From an uncultured Opitutaceae bacterium (GTDB lineage Bacteria; Verrucomicrobiota; Verrucomicrobiia; Opitutales; Opitutaceae), in assembly GCA_903890485.1 (NCBI GenBank), contig CAITBM010000116.1, forward strand, positions 179,983 to 243,982: a stretch of 64,000 bases of DNA, in the 5' to 3' direction. The position numbers and the translations under genes were made by a program. Below are positions 8,485 to 15,324 of this stretch, piece after piece. The notes under the pieces were generated by a model that worked only from the letters and a program-made list of their open reading frames with translations, had not been told where the DNA came from and did no database searches. How positions within the stretch are numbered: the first letter of the stretch is position 1; every line of letters starts with the position of its first letter.

Positions 8485-9408
8485 CTATCGCCCACTTCGC
8501 GCTCGAATCAAGCGCCGGGCGACCTCTACCGCGTTTGAGAAGCTCCTCGGATTCGCGATTCCCTTGCCCGCGATGCCGAATGCCGTGCCGTGGTCCGGGC
8601 TCGTGCGCACGTGCGTCAGGCCGAGGGTCACGTTCACGGAGTCCTCGAAGTCGATCACCTTGAGCGGCGCAAGCCCCTGGTCGTGGTAGAGAGCGACGGA
8701 GACATCGAACTCGCCGCGCAGCTGGCGACCAAAGAGCGTGTCGGCGGGCTGGGTCCGAGACAGCCCCGGAAATTCCGACCTGAGCGAGTTAAGGACCGGG
8801 TCGATCGTGTCGCGCTCCTCCGTCCCTATAAGCCCACCCTCGCCGGCATGGGGGTTTAGCCCGCACACCCCGATTCGCGGGGCGAGGATCCCGTCGGCCC
8901 GGGCCAGCTCGTCGGCAGCCCTGACCGCACGCGTGATGCTTGCCGCGGTGAGCGACCCCGGGACGTCGCGCAGCGGGATGTGCCAGGAGACGAGCGCAAC
9001 CCGGAGCTTCCCCCCGCAGAAGGCCATCGTCGGCTCGCCGCCCCACCGGGCGGCGAAAAACTCGGTGTGGCCCGGGAACTTCCAGCCGATCGCCGCCATT
9101 TGCTCCTTGCTGATGGGTGCGGTGACCACCCCGGCATAGGACCCGTCGAGGCACAGCTCAGTCGCCCGCTCCAGGGCAGCCCATGCAACCAGGGAACCCT
9201 CGCCCGTTGGCTTGCCGGGCTCGGCGGAAAAGCCCTCCACCCCGACCGCAATCCGCTTTGGACCGGCGGGCAGCGTGTCGAGCCAGGCGCCTGGCCCGAT
9301 CACGGCGGCGTGCCGGGCCTCCTCGGGATTTGACCGGACCCAGGACGCGACGATCTCCGGACCGATGCCGGCCGGGTCCCCACAGGTGATGGCAATCAAC
9401 TCGCTCAA
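8485..9408 (-). CDS. pdxA: 4-hydroxythreonine-4-phosphate dehydrogenase
   Basis: 307-aa NAD-dependent enzyme of pyridoxal-5-phosphate biosynthesis (DXP-dependent route). It starts ITCGDPAGIGPEIV, and the metal-binding histidines are seen in FPGHTEFFA, LYHDQGLAPLK and RTSPDHGTAFGIAGKG. It is complete and of usual length. It lies 18 bases downstream of lpxA in the same orientation, so it is probably cotranscribed, although the two pathways are unrelated. Confidence 0.96.
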   Translation of the reverse strand: MSELIAITCGDPAGIGPEIVASWVRSNPEEARHAAVIGPGAWLDTLPAGPKRIAVGVEGFSAEPGKPTGEGSLVAWAALERATELCLDGSYAGVVTAPISKEQMAAIGWKFPGHTEFFAARWGGEPTMAFCGGKLRVALVSWHIPLRDVPGSLTAASITRAVRAADELARADGILAPRIGVCGLNPHAGEGGLIGTEERDTIDPVLNSLRSEFPGLSRTQPADTLFGRQLRGEFDVSVALYHDQGLAPLKVIDFEDSVNVTLGLTHVRTSPDHGTAFGIAGKGIANPRSFSNAVEVARRLIRARSGR

Positions 9409-9426
9409 GGTTGGGTTGAAGTCGGG

Positions 9427-10191
9427 CTAGCCGGCGTCCTCCGGGTCCAGCTCACCCTTGCGGCGCGCGCGGGCGATGCCCCGCTTACCCGCGGTGATGA
9501 ACTCCAAAAATTTAAGGGCCTCGGCGGCCTTGAAGGCGCCCCCCGCGATAGCCTGCGCGGCTATCTCCCGGATGTTGCCCGTCTGGAAATAGACGAGCCT
9601 GAAGGCCTCCTTCAATTCGTTGATCGCCTCGCGAGTGGCGCCCCGGCGCCTGAGGCCCACGAGGTTCAGACCGCTCACCTCGTTGCGCTCGGCCACCATC
9701 ACGTAGGGCGGGATGTCCTGGGTGATGCGGGCCAGGCCGCCGACCATCGACCCCTCCCCGATCCGGCTGAACTGGTGGTAGGCCGAGCCCCCGCCAAGCA
9801 CCACGTTGTTGCCGACCACGACGTGCCCCGCTAGGAGAACGGCGTTGGCGACCACCACGTTGTTGCCGACCAGGGTGTCGTGGGCGACGTGCGAGCAGGC
9901 CATGAGGAGGCAGTTCGTTCCCACCTCGGTGAAGGCCCCGGGCTCTGTCGAGCGGTTGATGGTCACGTACTCCCGCACGATCGATCCCGACCCCACCTTG
10001 GTCCCGGTCTTTAGCGCGGGATCGAAGCGCAGCACCTGGGGATCGCCCCCAACCACCGCATAGGGATGGACCTGGACCCGCTCGCCGAGAATGGCGCCGG
10101 ACCTCACGATCGCACCGGCGTGGATGACGCAGCCTTCGCCAAGCTCCGCTCCGGGTTCGACAATCGCTGTGGGATGGATGGATGACTTCAT
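9427..10191 (-). CDS. lpxA: Acyl-ACP--UDP-N-acetylglucosamine O-acyltransferase
   Basis: 254-aa left-handed beta-helix enzyme that catalyses the first step of lipid A synthesis. It starts IHPTAIVEPGAELGEGCVIH and shows repeated hexapeptides; the catalytic His is in CSHVAHDTLVGNN. The helical C-terminal domain (GLNLVGLRRRGATREAINEL) identifies LpxA rather than LpxD. It demonstrates an LPS-type outer membrane; lpxD lies far away at 45157-46197. Confidence 0.96.
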   Translation of the reverse strand: MKSSIHPTAIVEPGAELGEGCVIHAGAIVRSGAILGERVQVHPYAVVGGDPQVLRFDPALKTGTKVGSGSIVREYVTINRSTEPGAFTEVGTNCLLMACSHVAHDTLVGNNVVVANAVLLAGHVVVGNNVVLGGGSAYHQFSRIGEGSMVGGLARITQDIPPYVMVAERNEVSGLNLVGLRRRGATREAINELKEAFRLVYFQTGNIREIAAQAIAGGAFKAAEALKFLEFITAGKRGIARARRKGELDPEDAG

Positions 10192-10264
10192 CGGGCCTAA
10201 ATCCTCTAGAATGGACCGCCACGAGGGCGAGAACGATTTGGGCCCCGGCCGGCCTTTGGTGAAT

Positions 10265-10918
10265 TCACTCGGCAGCCTCGGCAGGCTGCGCCGCGCGGCT
10301 CCGGCGCGCCGACTGCATCCGGTCGGAGAGCAGGTCGAGCTGCGCGTCCTTCAGGAGGTCGTACTTCTTGAGCACGCGGATCACCTGGAGCGTGTCGCTC
10401 TTCCCGTAGTTGCGGTGCGCATCGATCTTCTCGATCAGGTCGAGCAGCATGGAGCGGAAGGAGATGATCCCGTCGACCCCGCGCTCCTTGAGCATCTCGA
10501 CGCTCTGCGAGCGGAACGGCTCGGCCGTCGGGAGCGCGGGGATCACCAGGATCTTCGTCACGTCGCTGCCGATCCCGTCGCCCTCGGTCGGGAAAAGCCT
10601 CGCTGCCTGCTTGATCACGTTTTGCTCCAGGAAACCGAAGATTTCGGGCGATCCCTTCAGGGTGGCCGGCGTGAAGACGTCCGTGTGCCAGGGCTTCACC
10701 GCGACGACGGCCTGGTGCACAAACTGGAGCTCGGTGGAGAAGAGGAAGAAGTCCGGCTTGCGGCCCGCCTTGCGCCACGTCGGGTTGTGGACCAGGAGGT
10801 CGATTTCCTCGTCGCCCGTCTTCCTGCGGGCCTGGACCTGGTACTTGCGCACCTGGCGGACGAAAAATCCGTTCTGCTCGAAATACTCGCGCACTATGCC
10901 TTCGTCGATCGCTGACAT
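10265..10918 (-). CDS. Conserved-looking protein of unknown function (217 aa)
   Basis: I do not recognise a named family. It is a soluble mixed alpha/beta protein with no signal or membrane segment. N-terminal residues 1-100 contain EEIDLLVHNP and, about 35 residues later, AVVAVKPWHTDVF, a spacing and pattern that loosely recall a PD-(D/E)XK nuclease fold, but the canonical ExK is not intact, so this is speculation. The C-terminal half predicts helices ending in a basic, Ala-rich tail (RMQSARRSRAAQPAEAAE). It lies between aroB and lpxA, 54 bases after the aroB stop, all in the same direction. Codon use resembles that of its neighbours. Confidence 0.75.
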   Translation of the reverse strand: MSAIDEGIVREYFEQNGFFVRQVRKYQVQARRKTGDEEIDLLVHNPTWRKAGRKPDFFLFSTELQFVHQAVVAVKPWHTDVFTPATLKGSPEIFGFLEQNVIKQAARLFPTEGDGIGSDVTKILVIPALPTAEPFRSQSVEMLKERGVDGIISFRSMLLDLIEKIDAHRNYGKSDTLQVIRVLKKYDLLKDAQLDLLSDRMQSARRSRAAQPAEAAE

Positions 10919-10972
10919 GGGTTACCTATAGCGGCGCGCGGGCCCAAACACACGAATTTTTTGGAACCCTGC

Positions 10973-12058
10973 CTAGGCGCAGCCCATGTCGCGCCACACA
11001 GCCTCGACTTGAGCCGGCGGGACATCGGACCTGACCACGGCCTCCCCGAGGGCCTTGAGGAGCACGAACCGGAGGGTTCCCGCTCGCGCCTTCTTGTCCC
11101 GCGCCATCGCCGCAAGAAGGCCCGCTACCGGCAGGGGCGAGCGCAGGCGGGTCGGGAGCCCGTGGGCCGACACCACGCTCTCGATGCGCCGAACCTCATC
11201 GTCCCCCACCATCCCGAGGGCGCGGGAGAGTCGCCCCGCCGCGCACAGGCCTACCGCCACGGCCTCGCCGTGGAGGTACGTCCCGTAGCCCGTGACCTGT
11301 TCGATGGCGTGGCCAAAGGTGTGCCCGAGGTTGAGGAGGGCGCGGCCTCCGCTCGCGGCCAGTTCCCTCTCATCGGACTCCACAAGTCCGGCCTTGATCC
11401 CGCAGCAGACCCGAACGGTCCACGCCAGGCGGAGGTCCCCCGCCGAGAGAGCCTGGCGCTCGAGGTCCTCAAAGAGGAGCCGGTCGCCGAGAAGCGCGGT
11501 CTTGATCACTTCTGCCATACCCGCGGCGAATTCCCGCGGGGGGAGGAGCTTGAGGAAGCCCGTGGCAATAAAGACTCGCTTGGGCTGGTGGAACGCACCG
11601 GCAAGGTTCTTTCCGGCCTTCAGGTTGATTCCCGTCTTCCCGCCGACCGAACTGTCCACCATCGCCAGGAGGGTCGTCGGGACCTGGCAATAGTCGATCC
11701 CGCGCAGGTAGGAGGCCGCAGCGAAACCCGCCAGGTCACCCACCACCCCGCCCCCTACGGCGAAGACGAGGCCCGACCGGTCGAGGCCCTGCGCGGCCAG
11801 AAAATCGAGCGCCTTGGCCAGTTCCGCGATCGACTTGGACTCCTCGCCCGAGGGGACGACAAGCGTCGGGGCGTCGCCAAATAGGCGCTGGAGGGTCGGC
11901 GCCTGGATTGTGGCGACGTTGCGGTCGGTGATGACCACAAAGCGCCGGCCGGCCGCCGTCAGTTCGGAGACGAAGTCCAGGACCTTGTCGGCAAGGTCCT
12001 CGGCGAAGAGGATCGGATAGGACCGGTCGCCCAGGGCAACGTTTAGGGTGTCAGGCAT
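10973..12058 (-). CDS. aroB: 3-dehydroquinate synthase
   Basis: 361-aa NAD- and metal-dependent enzyme for the second step of the shikimate pathway. The NAD site FAVGGGVVGDLAGFAAASYL, the substrate site PTTLLAMVDSSVGGKTGIN and the metal-ligand segment NLGHTFGHAIEQVTGYGTYL are intact. The start at 12058 (MPDTLNVALG) was preferred over an upstream in-frame start at 12070. It follows the DUF2937-like gene after a gap of about 70 bases. Confidence 0.96.
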   Translation of the reverse strand: MPDTLNVALGDRSYPILFAEDLADKVLDFVSELTAAGRRFVVITDRNVATIQAPTLQRLFGDAPTLVVPSGEESKSIAELAKALDFLAAQGLDRSGLVFAVGGGVVGDLAGFAAASYLRGIDYCQVPTTLLAMVDSSVGGKTGINLKAGKNLAGAFHQPKRVFIATGFLKLLPPREFAAGMAEVIKTALLGDRLLFEDLERQALSAGDLRLAWTVRVCCGIKAGLVESDERELAASGGRALLNLGHTFGHAIEQVTGYGTYLHGEAVAVGLCAAGRLSRALGMVGDDEVRRIESVVSAHGLPTRLRSPLPVAGLLAAMARDKKARAGTLRFVLLKALGEAVVRSDVPPAQVEAVWRDMGCA

Positions 12059-12127
12059 CGGGGCCTGCAAAGTTGGCTGCCAAACGCCCCCCTGTCCACG
12101 GATTTGATCGGGGCGAAATCCGGTGCC

Positions 12128-12730
12128 CTAGGCTGGACCCGGAGGCTGGGCAGCACCCCGGCGCGCCACTACCCGGATAATCGGTCCCCGGATGAAGACG
12201 TGGTAGAGTACGAGCACGGAAACCATGCCAGCCAGTGCATAGAGGAGCCCCTCCGCCGTCGTGGGGACGGCGGGCCGGTAGATCGAAAGCGTCGCACGCG
12301 CGATGGACCAGTCGACATGCCGGAGAAACACGAAGGGCCTGGTCCAGAGGGAAGCCTGCCGAAGGGCGGCGTCGGCCGAGGCAAGGTCGCTGACACGGAC
12401 TGATGCGAGCCGCACCACCTCGCCCAGCTTCCCGATCGAGGGGTCCGGGTTCTGCGAGGCTCCGGCGATCAGCTGATCGAGCGTCATTCCCGACTGGGCA
12501 GCCGCGTCCTTGAACCGGTCGACCGCGAGCCGGGCCTCGTCCAAATGCCCCTCGAGCCGCTGCAGGTACTGCTGGATGAATTCAGGGAACTGGGAGAACC
12601 CGATGGCCCCGACGGCGCAGAGCACCCGGTCGAGGATCCGCTCGGCTCCGTCGGTTATGGACCGCGCTAAGGGGGGCAAGGGCACCGGCAGACTCTCACA
12701 GTCCGCGGCCGCCCTTGCCATCCGAATCAT
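12128..12730 (-). CDS. DUF2937-like membrane protein, last gene of the T4SS-like operon
   Basis: About 200 aa. The pattern QFPEFIQQYLQRLEGHLDEA, then a helical middle, then SIARATLSIYRPAVPTTAEG and a C-terminal membrane helix (LLYALAGMVSVLVLYHVF), matches what I recall of DUF2937, a family of unknown function with a membrane helix at each end of a coiled middle. The start is uncertain: ATG at 12730 or 12721, both overlapping the upstream TrbL-like gene by 26-35 bases. The overlap argues that it belongs to the operon. It may be a membrane adaptor of that machine; this is inference only. Confidence 0.6.
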   Translation of the reverse strand: MIRMARAAADCESLPVPLPPLARSITDGAERILDRVLCAVGAIGFSQFPEFIQQYLQRLEGHLDEARLAVDRFKDAAAQSGMTLDQLIAGASQNPDPSIGKLGEVVRLASVRVSDLASADAALRQASLWTRPFVFLRHVDWSIARATLSIYRPAVPTTAEGLLYALAGMVSVLVLYHVFIRGPIIRVVARRGAAQPPGPA

Positions 12731-14120
12731 CGACCTGACCGGCAGCTTCCTCCATCGTTGAGAGTGGGGAGCCGGACACCCGTCCCCAAGGTGTGCCCCC
12801 GGGGCCAAGCGAGGCTGAAGGAACAGCCTGGGCGCTCGAGAGGCGCTGCCCCGCGCTGGCCCCCGGCGTCAGGAGGCCGGAGGCGGCATTCTGGGAGAGG
12901 CTCAGCGCAAGGCGACCGGCGGCGAGCGTCTGGATTCCCGTCTCATGGATAGCCTGGGCCATGAATAGCGCACCTGTGGCCAAAAGCTTGTGCAGAAACA
13001 CGGGCCCGAGGACCGAGACCACCCCCACCCAGAGCAGGAATCCCAGCCCACCGACCAGGAGCGAGAGAAGTCCCGTCAGGTTCCCCATGAACCAATTGCC
13101 GAGCGCGGCTTCAGTGGCACGAAGTTGCGCCTCAGTGGGAACGCCCGAAGTGACCGCGTCCCATTGGAGCAGGGCGGCAATCTCCGGCACTCGGCTCGTC
13201 CCCGCCACCAGGGATATGAGGGCATTGTAGAGCGCGACCGTTCCCGTGTGGCCGATCGCCCAAGCGACGGGCCAGAGTGCGAGCGACACCATGTTCATCA
13301 CGTAGGCGTTCGCCGTCTGCCGGCTAAAGTGCCCCTCGGGCAGCGAAAACATCCCGATGAAGAGGGGGAGCATCATGGAGCCCGTGACCGCGAGGAAGTA
13401 GCGGAGTTGCTCCATGAACCAGACGATCGCGGCCGAGAGCAGCAGGAGGAGGTAGAGCGGCAGGATGGTGAGCGCGATCAAGAGGCACTTGATCATCGCC
13501 GACCCAAGGCCTGCGGCCATCGCGGCCATGCGCACGGCGGCGTTCCACGATGCGGCGGCCCCGGTGCCGTAGTCGGCGGCCGTGTCCCAAACGGCCACAC
13601 CCAGGGCCTCGAGGTAGCCCATCACGCTTCCGTCGTTGGCCTGGCCGATCAGGGCCTGCCGACTGGCGTGCGAGGCCGAGGAGGGAGCCTGGCTCCCTGC
13701 CAGCGCCCCGCGGTGGAGCACGTCGAAGAGCGCGTTCAGTTCCGGCATGGCATAGGCGGCCTTCACACACACCAGGGTCAGGTTGCGCGGTCCCCCGACG
13801 GATTCGTCGTAAAGGGAATCGGCGGACTGCATCGCAGTGCGCATCAGGAAGGGTCCGGAGATCATGAAGGCGATCACGACCCAGGTCCTCACGACCTCGC
13901 CCATCTTTCGGTCGCCCCCCGACCTCTGCGTCCGCAGGACAAAACCCCAGAGGACCAGGAGGGCGCCAAACCCCGTGAAGATCCAGCCGATGCGCCCGAG
14001 GACGGGGGGGCGCCCGTCCACGGCGTCGGTCAAGCCCCGGAAGACGACCGGGCCGTCGTAGGTGCTGAACACATCCAGCAAGTCTGCGGCGGCAGGGATC
14101 TCGGCCAAAGGTACGGTCAC
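12696..14120 (-). CDS. TrbL/VirB6-like polytopic inner-membrane protein
   Basis: 474 aa from a GTG at 14120 that overlaps the upstream stop codon (GTGA). It has several long hydrophobic segments (IGWIFTGFGALLVLWGFVL, CLLIALTILPLYLLLLLSA, LGFLLWVGVVSVLGPVF) and a conserved-looking core around WFMEQLRYFLAVTGSMMLPL, followed by a Ser/Gly/Pro-rich cytosolic or periplasmic tail. Topology, size and place between VirB5/TrbJ-like and accessory genes fit the TrbL/VirB6 channel component of conjugation systems. Sequence conservation in this family is weak, so the call rests on context as well as topology. Confidence 0.62.
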   Translation of the reverse strand: MTVPLAEIPAAADLLDVFSTYDGPVVFRGLTDAVDGRPPVLGRIGWIFTGFGALLVLWGFVLRTQRSGGDRKMGEVVRTWVVIAFMISGPFLMRTAMQSADSLYDESVGGPRNLTLVCVKAAYAMPELNALFDVLHRGALAGSQAPSSASHASRQALIGQANDGSVMGYLEALGVAVWDTAADYGTGAAASWNAAVRMAAMAAGLGSAMIKCLLIALTILPLYLLLLLSAAIVWFMEQLRYFLAVTGSMMLPLFIGMFSLPEGHFSRQTANAYVMNMVSLALWPVAWAIGHTGTVALYNALISLVAGTSRVPEIAALLQWDAVTSGVPTEAQLRATEAALGNWFMGNLTGLLSLLVGGLGFLLWVGVVSVLGPVFLHKLLATGALFMAQAIHETGIQTLAAGRLALSLSQNAASGLLTPGASAGQRLSSAQAVPSASLGPGGTPWGRVSGSPLSTMEEAAGQVDDSDGKGGRGL

Positions 14121-15022
14121 GGCGCGGCGCCCCCGGTGTCGGCAGTGGTCCAAAGCCTAAGGCCGGAGTAGTCCGGCGCCGGCTTTGGCCTGCTCGTCTT
14201 GGCGAGGGTCGCCAGCCTGCTGCTCTCGGAACCCTGGGCCCTCGAGGCGGCATCACGGCTGAGGAGGGCGGACTCCGCGAGTAGCTCCTCGTCCGAGGCC
14301 CGGGAGCGGGCCGTGGAGGCCGCCCGGTCCTCGCGGTCGGCGATCTGGAGATCATCAAGGAGTGCGCGGCGCCGGGCGTCCAGAACCTGGTTTTGCGCCT
14401 GGAGCTCGACCACCTCCGAGAGGATGGCCTGTTTGTGCGACTCCGTGGTCGCTGCCTTGAAACGCGCCCAGGCGGACGCAAGCTCAGCGGACACCGCCGA
14501 CCTGGCCCGCTGCTCGGCACCAATTTGCCCGTGTAGGGTACCTGCTGTCGCCGCCTCTCGCGCCAGGGCGAGGTAGAGGGCAGCATCCCGGGGAACGGCC
14601 TGGCCAAAAACGCTCATGGTCTGACCGGCTCCGGAGGCCTCCAGGAGGGAATTCGTCTCCTGCGCCCCGTGCCCTGACGCCTGCCATGCCTCCCGAAGGT
14701 CCGAAGCGGTGCGGCCGCCGGCGCTTAGGGCCCCAGCCTCAAGGGAAAGCGAGGCCAGGTCCGGGACCAGGCGGACCGCGCCGGCCGGGTCCCCGGCGTA
14801 GGCGCGAAGGTCTCCCACCTTCTGGAGGGTGCCGCTCGCCGCCGAGAGCTGCGCGTCGAGCTTCTCGAGCTCAGCGGCCCAGTTCGCCGCCTCGGCCGGA
14901 TTGGCGATCACGGTCACGAAGGAGGTGTCGGCAAACCCAAGGAAGGCGCGGCACGGCCCCGCAAGGCAGAGGAAAAGGGCTGAGGCCCTCCAACACAGGA
15001 TTGGATTAAGAAGGGCTTTCAT
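14117..15022 (-). CDS. TrbJ/VirB5-like exported protein
   Basis: 301 aa with an N-terminal signal sequence (ILCWRASALFLCLAGPCRA). The mature protein begins FADTSFVTVIANPAEAANWA and continues into amphipathic helices (AELEKLDAQLSAASGTLQKV), the arrangement seen in TrbJ/VirB5 pilus-tip or minor pilin proteins, then a long helical body rich in Ala, Arg and Glu. The ATG overlaps the lipoprotein stop codon by 4 bases, and its own stop overlaps the TrbL-like start by 4. Assignment depends on gene order plus this N-terminal pattern; no catalytic motif exists to confirm it. Confidence 0.55.
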   Translation of the reverse strand: MKALLNPILCWRASALFLCLAGPCRAFLGFADTSFVTVIANPAEAANWAAELEKLDAQLSAASGTLQKVGDLRAYAGDPAGAVRLVPDLASLSLEAGALSAGGRTASDLREAWQASGHGAQETNSLLEASGAGQTMSVFGQAVPRDAALYLALAREAATAGTLHGQIGAEQRARSAVSAELASAWARFKAATTESHKQAILSEVVELQAQNQVLDARRRALLDDLQIADREDRAASTARSRASDEELLAESALLSRDAASRAQGSESSRLATLAKTSRPKPAPDYSGLRLWTTADTGGAAP

Positions 15023-15324
15023 CTCTCGTTGTTGGGAGATGTCACTGGGTATGGGACATACACAGGGACCCCGATCTCCTCGGGGGCGAGACGCCGCCCA
15101 TCGCGGGCCGCTCCAAGATCCTCCCAGACGTAATAGAGAATGCGCCCGGAGGGGCGCCGGCTCGCTTGGCCCTCCATCGCCTGTTGGGCCCAGTAGAGTT
15201 GTCTCACCGCGTCGGCCTCGGCCTGTAGGGCGCGGGACTCCGAGGCGCTCGCCTGGGTGCGCCGGCCCGGGCAGGCGCAGCCCGAAAGGGCCGCGGTCAG
15301 GGCCACAAGCAGGGCCGCTTTCAT
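15019..15324 (-). CDS. Small lipoprotein of the T4SS-like operon
   Basis: 101 aa. A short signal sequence ends in the lipobox LSGC (lipidated Cys at about position 16), followed by a short helical mature domain (SRALQAEADAVRQLYWAQQA) and a C-terminal part with YYVWEDLGAARDGRRLAPEE. It overlaps both neighbours by 4 bases (ATGA). It sits where conjugation operons often place a VirB7-like or entry-exclusion lipoprotein, but nothing in the sequence proves either role. Confidence 0.8.
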   Translation of the reverse strand: MKAALLVALTAALSGCACPGRRTQASASESRALQAEADAVRQLYWAQQAMEGQASRRPSGRILYYVWEDLGAARDGRRLAPEEIGVPVYVPYPVTSPNNER

